From Neosynechococcus sphagnicola sy1 (lineage in GTDB: Bacteria > Cyanobacteriota > Cyanobacteriia > Neosynechococcales > Neosynechococcaceae): a stretch of 64,000 nucleotides of DNA. Position numbers and translations under genes: made by a program. Positions 27,445-37,191 of the stretch are shown here, piece after piece. Every line of letters starts with the position of its first letter. Positions within the stretch are counted from its first letter, which is position 1. The notes beneath the pieces are model-generated. The model worked only from the letters and a program-made list of their open reading frames with translations. It had not been told where the DNA came from and did not search any database. Location of the stretch: the NCBI RefSeq assembly GCF_000775285.1, contig NZ_JJML01000002.1:119051-183050 (forward strand). The letters are read 5' to 3'.

Positions 27445-30388
27445 TCATGCCAAAATTTCAACCGTCCCCAATTGTCCATCAATGCGAACCCGTTGCCCAT
27501 CCCGTAACACCTGAGTGGCATGGGGGATGTCCATCACCGCCGGAATCCCATACTCTCGAGCTACGATCGCCCCATGGGACAATCGACCGCCAACCTCGGC
27601 AATTAAGCCCCCGGCCCGAGCCAACAGCGGTGCCCACCCAGAATCAGTGTAGGGAACCACAAGGATGATGTGAGACCCCAAACCAGGGACTAGCTGTAGG
27701 GTGCGCAAGACCTTGACCTCCCCTTCGCAGCAGCCGGGACTGGCTCCAATCCCCTGGAGGATTTGCAGGGGATGAGCGCTACTGGGACTGGGCACCCGGG
27801 GTGCTGCATGGCCATAGATCAGCGGTGGCACCCCAGGGAGTTGGCTGTTTTGTTGCCACTGGTGACGCTGTTGGGCAATGCGATCGCCGAGGGCTGGGAT
27901 CTGGGGGGCGGGATCAGCGGTGCCCCCCTGTAGGATCTCGTCCCACTCCAGGAAGAAAATATCCCCCGGCTTCTCTAACAGCCCCGCTGCTAGCCAGTGT
28001 TGCTCTAGGGCGAGAAAGCTCCAGCGTAATTCTGCCAACAAACGACTGTAAACAACGGTCACCTGCCCTTTGAGATCGACCCGTCTTTGCAGTCGCGGAT
28101 AGGCCCGTCGTCTCCGTGGGGATCGGGACGGGGGGTCGGGGAGCAAGGCAGAGCTGGACAAATAAATCCAGGGCGATCGCGGGGTCTTCTTTCCAGGTGG
28201 GAATGGCAATGTCAGTGCCCACCGGACTGAGATAGCCGTACGCTTGCAGTAGTTGGTGCAGTTGGTCGAGGAGGTGTAGTCCTAAGGCGGTGGTTCCCAG
28301 TGCCTGGAGCCCGGTCTCTGTCTGCACTGGGGTGGTTGACAGATGGGTCAGCAAGGGACGGGCTTGATCCGCTAAAGCTTGGAGCGATCGCAGAGCGGCG
28401 ACTTCTGGGGTTTGCCCCTGATCCAAAGCCGTTTCCGGGGCACGAATCAGGGCTTGGCGCAGAGCCACACTGAGGGGAGCCAAAATGCTGAAGTAGGTTG
28501 CGCGTTTAAGCAGTGCTAACAGGGTCTCGATCCGTGCTATCAAGGCATCGACGTTAAGATCTGTGGCTGGCTGGGCAGCTAAGGCTGCTAAGGTGGGCTG
28601 AAATTGGTGGCGATCTTGCCGTTGAAAGTCCTTCACCAGTTGTAGTTCTCGCCCCAGTAACCGCAGCAGTCCCGGTAGATTCCCCAAAGTCACCAGTAGG
28701 GGGGGACGCGAGAATTTTGCTCCTCGGGTGAGAAACTCTAAACTTTCGGGGGGCAATCCCATACGGCGAAAAATTTGCCCCAGCAGGGAGGCATTGAAAT
28801 AGGCATGGGAGTCATGGAGGGTGGCCGTGGCTGCAAAGGTTAGATCCTGCGCCCGTTTCCCCAAAACCACCGTGAACAATTCCCCCCAAACTCCACAGGT
28901 CAGGGGTTGATTAATCGACCACGTCAGGGGGCGAATGGCACCGGGAATCACTTCCGCGGCAATTTTGCGGGTCCAGATCGGCAGCAGGGTGGTAATCGGT
29001 CGCGACTGCAACAGCCACAGGGTTTGTCCGTCAAAGCTCCACTCAATGTCTTGGGGAATACCGTGGTAGTGAACTTCCAGATGGCGAGCCAGGTAGGCAA
29101 CCTGTTGGATCAGGCGGGGGGGCAGATCCCCCGCACCTTCCAGGGGCAAGGCTCGCTCCTCGGGGAGTAGCCAACTGGACTGGGGTCGTATCTCACCCTC
29201 GGGAATATACACCCGATAACATTCCGGTGTCACTTTCCCTGAAACCACCTGACTGGCTGCCCCTGGGAGGGCTTCAATCACCACCGCATCCCCCTGACAG
29301 GCAATCGGATCCCGGCTAAAGGCCACCCCTGAAAACACAGCCTCTACCTGTTGCTGAATCAGGATAGCCATTGCATCTTCGGGGAGGTGGCGATCGCGGC
29401 GATATTGAATCGCCGCCGGTTGATCGTAGGAAGCGAGACAGCGACCGATTGCGGCCTCCAGTGCTGGAGTATTGGTGACGTTCAGCACTGTGGTGTACTG
29501 TCCAGCGGCGGAAGCTACCTCGGAGTCTTCCCCAATGGTGGAGGATCGCACCACTAGGGGGCGCTGTCGGGAGGGTTGCAGAAACCCCATCAGGGGTTCT
29601 GGGTCATCCCCCGGTGGGATCACCCAGCCCGCCGGTACAGGGTAGCCCCGCCGCCGCAGTTGGGCCAGGGTTGCAGCCTTTGCGCCCACTCGGTGGGGCG
29701 TGAGGGGTTGATCCAGGGAGACGAGGGCGCGATGGCCAGAGGCCGGTCTTTGACCATCGCCGCGAAAAAAGTGAAACATCCCTTGGGAACTGGGCTGTCC
29801 CTGGGATGGTTCCAAATCTAAATCATCGGGAATGTGCTGGTAGATCCAGGCCATTAAGACGGCCAGGGCGATCGCCGCCCCAATCTGGGAGAGATCCTGG
29901 GGATGGCGTAAAGCCGTGAGCAAGGGAAAGAGGACTAATACCCCCCAGCGTCCCTGGTGGCGCTCCCGCAAAATCGTAAAGCCAATGCCGCCAATCACAA
30001 AGGTGAGACCAGCAACCACCGGGTCATAGACCAGATAGCCCCAGACCACATTGGTGGTTCCGGCTCCCCGTCCCATCCAGTAGCGTCCCGTTACCAGAGC
30101 CATCAAGGCGATTAACTCCCAGGTGGGGTCAAGGGGGAAAAACTGCCGTGCCAGCAGCACCGTGGCAATTCCCTTGAATGCCTCTGACAGAACTGCTAAG
30201 GTTCCGGCCAAGCGCCCCCCGATGGTAAAAGGCTGCGGTCACACTGAGGTTGCCCGTGCCTACCTGGGTCAATTTTTGCTGGGCGATCGCAGCGGTGATC
30301 CAGTCAATCAGCGGCAGCCCCCCCGAAGAGTGGGCAGAGAACAAAAATCAGCAGCGCACCCCCCGACCTGGGTCAGTGTGATGGTCAT
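27445..30388 (-). CDS. PlsY-like membrane domain fused to PEP-synthase-like domains, four frameshifts
   Basis: A restored protein of about 980 aa. Residues 1-200 are a multi-helix domain resembling the glycerol-3-phosphate acyltransferase PlsY (LPLIDWITAAIAQ, VGTGNLSVTAAFYH, GTLAVLSEAFKGIATVLLA). Next comes a PPDK/PEP-synthase ATP-binding domain (HRVGAKAATLAQLRRRGYPV, PLVVRSSTIGEDSEVASAAG, VFSGVAFSRDP, PQDIEWSFDGQTLWLLQSRP) and a linker. The C-terminal phosphohistidine domain has GGRLSHGAIVAREYGIPAV. The PEP-binding barrel of true PEP synthase appears absent. Breaks: 30359-30364, 30318-30324, 30215-30220 and 28130-28135, each one base too long. The reaction is unknown; coupling of phosphotransfer to lipid synthesis is conjecture. 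Confidence 0.75.
29729..29760. repeat. 32-nt dispersed repeat, copy A (inside the PlsY/PEP-synthase-like gene)
   Basis: A 32-nt segment with 7-bp inverted ends (GCGATGG / CCATCGC) and an inner GGCC repeat. It matches the segment at 31950-31981 at 27 of 32 positions. On the minus strand it encodes GQRPASGHR in frame. Confidence 0.8.
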
Positions 30389-30467
30389 GGCGTTTGTGAA
30401 AGTAGGATCCAGCTATCCCCAGGATAGACAACCCACCGAATTTTCTGAACTCCTGAGCGGGGCACTC

Positions 30468-32792
30468 CTAACGGGGGCGAAGACAGGAGGCGGGGGCTTG
30501 CAGCGGCAAGGTAAACCAGAAGGTAACCCCTGCCCCCGCTTGACTCCGCACCCCAATTTCACCGCCATTGGCCGTGATAATTTGCCGACACAAGTACAAT
30601 TGCATGCCCATGCTGGGACAGTATCGGGTGTTGCCTCCCTGGGTATAGAGTTCAAACAGGCGATCGCAGTCCTCGGCCTCCAGCCCAATGCCATTGTCCG
30701 CAAGGGTGCAATGTAACATGCCGCTGGCAACCCACGCTTGCACCGACAACGCTAAACCTGGCGGATTGTGCTTCAGGGCGGTGGTGATTAAGTTCTCAAA
30801 GACTCGCTGTAGTTGGGTGGGATCCGTGGTAATCGGGGGGAGGTCAGCTGCGAGGTCATAGCTGACCGTGGCCTGGTTTTTATCAAGGTTGGGCGCTAGC
30901 TTGCTGAGCAATTGCGGCAGCCACTCCTGGAGTCTCAGGGGCTGGCACGTCAGGGTCACCCCTTGGAGTTCGCTCCGATGGACATCCAACAGAGAGTTAA
31001 TCATTAACAGTTGGCGATCGCAGCTCTGGATCATCCGGTCTAACAAGCAACGACTCAGGGGGATGGGATCTTCGGAATGGCGGAGCAAATTCTTCAGCAC
31101 CATTATGGTGCCCATCACCGGTGTCCGCAGCTCATGGGTCACCGACTGCATAAAGGCTTCCTTCAGTTGATTGAGTTCCTGAAGCTCCTGCACCTTTTGC
31201 TGGATTTGGGCGGTGCGGTCTGCCACCTGCTGCTCCAGCGTGGTGTTGAGGGTCTGCACCTGGTGATACAGCTGGGCCTGTTGGGTGGCGATCGCGATCT
31301 GAGTCGCTAACTGTTCCAGTAATTCCACCTCTGCGGCTTGCCAATGACGAGGGGCGGAACATTGCTGAGCGACCAGTACCCCATAGAGTTGCTGATCGAC
31401 AAAACTCGGCACCGCCAAACTGGCTTTAATCTCAAACCGCCGGTAGTAGGAGGTCAGCCAGGGAGAAAACTGCAACTCGGCGATATCGTCGATGGCCTGG
31501 GGATGGCGCTGCTCAAACTTGGCTCGGAATTCTCTCAAGGAACATTCATCAGCCACCCAGCCTTTCAACGACATGCGGTCAGGAGCAACGGATTCCGCAA
31601 CCACCTGCCCCCGAGTCTCCCCCGTCATCTGCCCGATCAAGACCCGATCAGCTTGTAGCAGGTGTCTGACTTCCAACACGGCGGTGTTGAGGATAGTCTC
31701 TAGATCGAGGGATTGGCGAATTCGTAAACTCACCTCGGCTAAGAGTCGCGCCCGTTCCGCCGAGGCTTGCAGCAGCAATTCTGAGCGTTTGCGCTCTGTA
31801 ATGTCGGTGGTGACCGCGAGGATACAGGCAACCCCATTGACATAAATCAGCTCTGCCGACAGCAGGCCAATGAACGTCTCACCGGATTTTGTTCGAAATC
31901 GACACTCCAGTTCCTGGACTTCTCTCTGGGTTTGCAATTGTTGTAACAGGCGATGGCCGAAGGCCGGCCTTTGACCCTCACGGGCGGGGGAATCGAGCCA
32001 GAGTTGTAACTCGGCAACCGTGTGGCCAATGACTTCAGAACGTTGGTAACCACTGATGCGGAGGAAACTGTGATTGACTTCAATAAACCGCCCTTCTTGA
32101 AGGGTTGAAAGGCTTAGGGGGTTGGGACTGGCTCGAAAGGCTTTGGAAAATTTTTCTTCAGAAACCCGCAATGCCTCCAGGGTTTGTTGTTGGGCAATCA
32201 GACCCCCCACATTGGCAGCCATGGTCATTAACACCGCTTCTTCATCCCCAGACCATTGGCGATCGCAGTGACAATCATCAAACCCAATAAACCCCCAGAG
32301 CACAGGAACCGCCGATGGGGACTGGGACAATTCAGCATAGGATGGATGCTCACCGGGTTGAATCAAGATCGGCACCACCAGGATAGAGCGAATCTCCTGC
32401 GCCTCCAGACAAGGTCGCTCTCCAGCAGGAAACTCCCGCACGAGTCCGGCGATGGACTCCCCCGCCGTCAGCTTTTCCAGCCACCGCAATAGACCAGCAC
32501 CACGATAGCTGAGGTTCTGAAGCTGGGGATTGGGGTGTTGTGCCGTCACAGAGGGCCGTGCCCACTCAAACCGCTGACTCATGGCAGGTTCTGTGGTTTC
32601 CGGATGGGGATGGGTCTCAAAGATATACACCCGATCTACCCCTGTGACCTCTCCGAGGATTGCCAATGCCTGGGCGATCGCGCTGTCGAAGTCCTGATGA
32701 ATCAGCAATTGATTGGTTGCCTGAGCCACACCTTGCAGGAGTGTCGGCTGAACCAAGTAGCACAGATCGGAAACCGGAGGTGGGTTGGGCAT
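30468..32792 (-). CDS. Sensor histidine kinase, GAF-PAS-GAF-HisKA-HATPase
   Basis: Cytoplasmic two-component kinase of 774 aa with no membrane segments. Order: GAF domain (about 15-200), PAS domain (about 210-340, ending AVTTDITERKRSE), second GAF (about 350-510, with FEIKASLAVPSFVDQQLYGVL), a coiled coil, the dimerisation/phosphoacceptor domain with SVTHELRTPVMG, and the ATPase domain with N-box FENLITTALKHN, G1-box DNGIGLEAED and a G2-like GMQLYLCRQI. No cysteine obviously marks a bilin-binding GAF. No response regulator is adjacent, but an HPt-type gene lies 158 bp upstream on the same strand, so the two may act together. Confidence 0.9.
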   Translation of the reverse strand: MPNPPPVSDLCYLVQPTLLQGVAQATNQLLIHQDFDSAIAQALAILGEVTGVDRVYIFETHPHPETTEPAMSQRFEWARPSVTAQHPNPQLQNLSYRGAGLLRWLEKLTAGESIAGLVREFPAGERPCLEAQEIRSILVVPILIQPGEHPSYAELSQSPSAVPVLWGFIGFDDCHCDRQWSGDEEAVLMTMAANVGGLIAQQQTLEALRVSEEKFSKAFRASPNPLSLSTLQEGRFIEVNHSFLRISGYQRSEVIGHTVAELQLWLDSPAREGQRPAFGHRLLQQLQTQREVQELECRFRTKSGETFIGLLSAELIYVNGVACILAVTTDITERKRSELLLQASAERARLLAEVSLRIRQSLDLETILNTAVLEVRHLLQADRVLIGQMTGETRGQVVAESVAPDRMSLKGWVADECSLREFRAKFEQRHPQAIDDIAELQFSPWLTSYYRRFEIKASLAVPSFVDQQLYGVLVAQQCSAPRHWQAAEVELLEQLATQIAIATQQAQLYHQVQTLNTTLEQQVADRTAQIQQKVQELQELNQLKEAFMQSVTHELRTPVMGTIMVLKNLLRHSEDPIPLSRCLLDRMIQSCDRQLLMINSLLDVHRSELQGVTLTCQPLRLQEWLPQLLSKLAPNLDKNQATVSYDLAADLPPITTDPTQLQRVFENLITTALKHNPPGLALSVQAWVASGMLHCTLADNGIGLEAEDCDRLFELYTQGGNTRYCPSMGMQLYLCRQIITANGGEIGVRSQAGAGVTFWFTLPLQAPASCLRPR
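31950..31981. repeat. 32-nt dispersed repeat, copy B (inside the histidine kinase PAS domain)
   Basis: Second copy of the element at 29729-29760, with five substitutions. It encodes GQRPAFGHR in frame in the PAS domain, between VAELQLWLDSP and LLQQLQTQREV. Confidence 0.8.
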
Positions 32793-32950
32793 TACTTCAA
32801 AACATTATCTTGAGTGGGTGAGTCGATTACCTCCATTCTTGAATGGTGATCGTGATCCAGCCAACACCTGATCGGGTTAAACCCAGAGCTGCTCCTAATG
32901 AGTCTCTGCCCCCGAGAAGATGCTTGTCAGACGGGGGTGTACGATCCACC

Positions 32951-33890
32951 TCAAGCCTTGAGCGCTGCCACCAACAACTGAGCAATTTCTCGGAGTTGTT
33001 GCTTGTTAAAGGATTCAATTAACACCCGTGCGACCGCCTGGGGTTCTGCGGGAACCGTGAGGGGTTGGGTTGCGGGACTGACCCCTATCGTCCCGGAAGC
33101 CGCTGCTAGTTTTTGTAGGCTAGGACTGGGGGCGATCGCCCCAGGATTCTCGGCCAGGAGCAGTTCACTGGCCTGTTTGATTTCTTTAATCAGAATTGGA
33201 GCCAGCGTGGGGTAGGGAGTTTGGGAATTTGCCACCGCCCGCTGGATCGTCTGAATCAGCGATCGCCAAGGTTCGACCCCCGGACACAACTGAATCAGGC
33301 GATCGCAACACATGACAATTTGCTGTCGTCCCGCAGCGGTCGGTGCTTGCTTGAAGAAGGGCAGGGCTTGCTTAAGAATCTCATTCACCTGGGCAGCAAA
33401 ATTAGCCCCCACCAGTCGTCTGGCAGGCTCAGGGGTGACTTCTACCCCATTCATCAAAAAGCTGAGGTGGTTTTGCAACTGGGTAAAGATGGGTTCTGAT
33501 TCTTGGAGTAATTGCTGAGCATCTTCTTCTCGAAAACCAAAGGGACCCTGAATACAGTCAGTCAACTCCCGCAGGGAATCAAAGCCTTTCAAAAATAGGG
33601 ATTCTAATTTTTGGTCAATGTTGATGGGATGGTCTTTGAGTAATTTGAGGCAATCTTCCAGGTGGTGGGCGGTGCGGTGAATGCCGTCAAACCCCAACAT
33701 GGCTGCCCCCCCCGTTGACCGAGTGAGCGGCGCGAAACAATTCATTAATCATGTCTGAATCATCCACGGTGGTCTGGAGATCGAGGAATCCTCGTTCGAG
33801 CGTGTTGAGGTGTTCCCTGGCTTCCTCAATGAAATAACCGACAATCTGCTGTTGCTTCCCTGACTGCACGGCAATGCTCCTCAAATGCAA
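32951..33890 (-). CDS. HPt-domain phosphotransfer protein, frameshift at 33706-33713
   Basis: Protein of about 312 aa. The N-terminal four-helix HPt domain reads IVGYFIEEAREHLNTLERGF and ELFRAAHSVNGGAAMLGFDG, in which the His of AAHS is the expected phosphoacceptor. The usual Lys after HSV is Asn here. The C-terminal 180 residues are helical and unassigned. The frame is restored by reading C8 at 33706-33713 as C7. CheA-type catalytic domains are absent, so this is a stand-alone phosphorelay protein, possibly partner of the kinase downstream. The start at 33890 is uncertain; an in-frame GTG a few codons later also fits. Confidence 0.75.
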
Positions 33891-34134
33891 GACTTCAAGA
33901 TCCCAAGCAAGGGCCTTAGCAAGGGGTTCGCCCCTAAGATGCCCAATTCTTCTTTAGATATTAGAACAGTGCTATTAAATCTAAATATGTGGTTGAGATA
34001 AAGAATATGCGATCGCTCCCAAATTGGGGAAGGATCAGCCTTGACATTCTGGGTTGATGGGGCAGCGATGGTCTCCCACCGGCCTAGCTCTAGGGGAGCG
34101 GCGATGGCGATGATCGCCGCCGGACTGTTAGTAC

Positions 34135-34569
34135 CTAGCAGCGCCGACATCTAGATGTGCCGCGACAGTAAGGACGACCTTTCCAAAAGATCCCCAGCAA
34201 GACCCCAAACAGCACTGGGGAGCCTTGACCTAGGATCAACCCTGGTAAGGGCAGCACCCGCACACAGAGCACCAGCAACAAGACACAGAAAAACAATGCC
34301 CAGAGACTTGCCGCATTGATCAGAATGGGTTGATAGAGACGTTCTAAGGCATAGACAGCGAGAACACCCATGGCAATGCCGATTCCGAGGACAACTAATG
34401 TTCCCAGTCCCGGAGATAACAGCAGCTGAAACATGCGGTGAATGGGGGGTAGATGCTCAAACCCTAAGAACAAGAGAAAGTCGAGGGCAAGGGTCACAAC
34501 CGTTGTCAGGGCAGCAACTGGCAGCAATTCTTTCCACGGTAACAACTTCAGCCGACGTACTAACGCCAT
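34135..34569 (-). CDS. Conserved membrane protein, about 144 aa
   Basis: Three or four hydrophobic helices (LLPVAALTTVVTLALDFLLF, LGTLVVLGIGIAMGVLAVYA, LWALFFCVLLLVLCVRVLPL, PVLFGVLLGIFW). ATG 34569 is chosen because AGGAG sits 7 bp upstream; the frame is open back to 34644. Function unknown. The last 15 residues look atypical (KGRPYCRGTSRCRRC), so a frameshift near the 3' end is possible. The gap 33891-34134 shows no convincing gene. Confidence 0.65.
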   Translation of the reverse strand: MALVRRLKLLPWKELLPVAALTTVVTLALDFLLFLGFEHLPPIHRMFQLLLSPGLGTLVVLGIGIAMGVLAVYALERLYQPILINAASLWALFFCVLLLVLCVRVLPLPGLILGQGSPVLFGVLLGIFWKGRPYCRGTSRCRRC

Positions 34570-34817
34570 AGGCTCGCTCCTGGACATCATCATGGGAATT
34601 ATGGAATCACTATAACTGGTACTCGGGGGGAGAAACCGACACACGACCCCTGAGCTGAAAGCCTTCTGGAACTCCTAGAGCTGCCGAACCGTCTGTTGAA
34701 ATTACTGCCATTTGTGAATAAACATGTTTCACTATCGGTAGGATCTTTTAGGATCTTTCTGAACCGATCCGGTGTCCCTTACGCTGTACTGTTAGTGCAA
34801 CAGTTATCTGCTGGCTT

Positions 34818-36002
34818 ATGTCGTCATCGAGTGTCCGTTCCAGTCAGGGTACTCTAGAGCGCCTTGCCTTAGAGTCTGAGACCTCCCCCGAACCTACGGC
34901 TGCAAATGCAGTTCTCTCTGCTGTTTTGACCTCTGGCATAGCATCGAGCCATGAAACAGACGCAGTTGAACTCCATGCCGAGCATCTGATGGACGAACTC
35001 TTCCAGGAGGTGGAGCATGTATTCAGCGAGGGAATGAAACTGCCGTCTCAGGGGGTAAATGGGGCATCTTCCCCGATGTCTGAGCAGCGATCAACAACTC
35101 TGCTCTCCATGCAGTCGTTGTCTGCAACCCTAGAAGCGACCACCCCGTCCGATCTGGTTCCCTACAGGAGTCAGCCGACCGCTGCTGTCACCCTTCATGA
35201 CCCCTACGACTGGATGCCAGTGGAAGCGACAGCGGTTGCCGACCCAACTTTAGGGGTGGGTGCCGATGGGACTGACCCTACGCTGATTCATCCCCACCCC
35301 ATCTGGCGATCGCTGGATATGCAGCAGCTCTTGCTTGGGGGAGGCATGACTCTGATTGGTTTGGCAGGGATTTGGTTAGCGAGTCAACAGAGTCATCTGG
35401 CGGGCACACCCGTCGTCAACGCCGCCGCTTCCCCCCCAAGCCTTGATCTCCCAACCTCCCAGCCCTGGAGGAGATCCCTTTTTTAAACTACTTGCAGCAA
35501 GCGCTTTCCCGTCTAGAGCGCACCCAGACAACAACGGCCACGGCTCTGAATCCCAATCGTTCCTTAGGGGTATCGCCACCTGCACCAGGGAATCTAAAAG
35601 TGGTAGCACCCACAACGGGGGGCACCAATGACCTTCCGAAGATTCCAGTACCGGCCCTCCCCCCCACCCGCCGAAGGCTCCCCCAGTCAGTGGCTGCCAC
35701 CCATGACACCATCAACCTCCGCCCCTGCCGCAGTTCCCCTGCCCTCCATTACCCCTGCCCCCATTCAGCCAACCGCAGCGGTGCCCCCCCCGGTTCCGAA
35801 GGTGCAGCATATTCTCACGGGGGTATTTGAGTTGGGCAATCAGTCAGCGGCGCTATTTAGCATCAATGGCATCAGTCGGCGCGTCTATGTGGGAGAAACG
35901 ATTGGCAGCAGTGGTTGGTCTTTAATGCAGGTTGCCAATCAAGAGGTGGTAATTCGGCGCAATCGGGAGGTTTATACCATTGAGATTGGCCAAAAGTTCT
36001 AG
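34818..36002 (+). CDS. Membrane-anchored protein with GspC/PilP-like C-terminal domain, two frameshifts
   Basis: About 394 residues when restored. The N-terminal 175 residues are polar and Ser/Thr/Ala-rich. A single helix follows (LLLGGGMTLIGLAGIWLAS), then a Pro-rich linker of about 130 residues. The C-terminal domain of about 65 residues (ILTGVFELGNQSAALFSING, RRVYVGETIGSSGWSL, EVVIRRNREVYTIEIGQKF) resembles the homology region of type II secretion protein C and PilP. Breaks at T6 35479-35484 (one base short) and C7 35659-35665 (one long). A role at a pilus or secretion machine is an inference from fold. Confidence 0.7.
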
Positions 36003-36038
36003 GATAGGGGTGAATTTTTCGCGGTGGGAGTGCCCAGT

Positions 36039-36612
36039 ATGGGCTTATTTGAAGACCTGAGCCAGTTTCTCGAACGTCGTCTAGAGGAATTTTTACGGGA
36101 AAATCCTCACCTCGCGTTACAGGCTTTAGAAGAAAAACTTCGGGAGCAGGAAACCGAAACCCAGGAACTGATAGCGGATCTCAAGCAGCAACAGCAGCAA
36201 TCCCAGGCGGAGATTCTCGCCATTGCCCAAGAGATCCAGCGCTGGCATACTCGTGTTGATAAAGCCAGGGCTGCGGGTCGAGTTGACTTAGCAGAGGCTG
36301 CCCAAGAGCGAGAATCGGCCTTATTGCGGGAGGGCAATCAACGCTGGGGTCAAATGGAGATGTTGGGTGAGCGACTGCGCCAAGCCGAGGAACTCCACCG
36401 GAAAATCACAGCCCGCCGCCAAGAGGTGGGGACGAAGGTAGCCCAAGTAGTGGCAAACCAGGCATCAACGGCACAACATCAAGGGGCTGCCTCTAGCTGG
36501 GATCGTCCCTTTAACCCCCCTGCACAACCAGCCAGACCCCTTAGAAGAAAAATTTAATCGCTGGGAAACAGAGGATGAACTGGAGCAAATGAAGCGGCGC
36601 ATGGGCCGATAA
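36039..36612 (+). CDS. TIGR04376-type cyanobacterial coiled-coil protein, frameshift at 36515-36520
   Basis: Starts MGLFEDLSQFLERRLEEFL and continues with long coiled coils (LALQALEEKLREQETETQEL..., RWHTRVDKARAAGRVDLAEA). In the given frame it ends early at 36557. Reading C6 36515-36520 as C5 gives the family's usual end (DPLEEKFNRWETEDELEQMK, then RRMGR) with a stop at 36610-36612. Restored length about 190 aa. The family is restricted to cyanobacteria and has no known function. It follows the GspC-like gene by 37 bp. Confidence 0.8.
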
Positions 36613-36620
36613 CTACCCGA

Positions 36621-36995
36621 TTAGACTGACAATAACTGCATCCCTTTGGTGCTCGGATCAAAACGGCGAGGAAAACAGGTTTCCCGATCGTACTTTGCCC
36701 CAAAGAGATAGGCTTTCCCCAGGTTTGTCCCCCGCAGATCGGCACCACAGAGGTCGGTACCACCCAAATTGGTGCCCCTGAGATTGGCTTCAAACAAGTC
36801 TGCTCCCCTGAGATTGGCATCCGCCAGATTTGCGTCCGCCAGATTCGCCACCATAAGATTGACATCCCGCAGATCCGCAGCCTGAAGCATGGCACCGCCT
36901 AAATCTGCTTTCAAGAAATCTCGCTCCCCTGCTTGATATCGCTCCAGCAGTTCTGAGACATCATTGACAGCTCGATAGGGTTGCAGGCGAGACAC
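36621..36995 (-). CDS. Pentapeptide-repeat protein, 124 aa
   Basis: Soluble protein whose middle (about residues 28-100) is a run of A(D/N)LxX pentapeptides (KADLGGAMLQAADLRDVNLM, ANLADANLADANLRGADLF), predicting a right-handed square beta helix. Residues 1-27 (VSELLERYQAGERDF) form a helix cap common in cyanobacterial members. Function unknown. It converges on the TIGR04376 gene with 8 bp between the stops. Confidence 0.85.
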   Translation of the reverse strand: MSRLQPYRAVNDVSELLERYQAGERDFLKADLGGAMLQAADLRDVNLMVANLADANLADANLRGADLFEANLRGTNLGGTDLCGADLRGTNLGKAYLFGAKYDRETCFPRRFDPSTKGMQLLSV

Positions 36996-37191
36996 AGACT
37001 AGCCACAGCGATAGCAGTTCCACCCTAGTTATCACCCACCGGATGGGGAGATGGGTAGCCGCATGGCTAAAAAATCAGGGTTTCACAACATTGTGACGCC
37101 TGCCCTGGGGTTTTGATTGCACTCCGTAAAGTGTGCGTCTCTATGACCAACGAGACTCGATACACTCAAGAATGCTGTTACTTTGTGGATC

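Noticed and set aside
33881..34150. Minus-strand 89-codon frame
   Set aside because: It overlaps both flanking genes, has no recognisable domain and no ribosome binding site.
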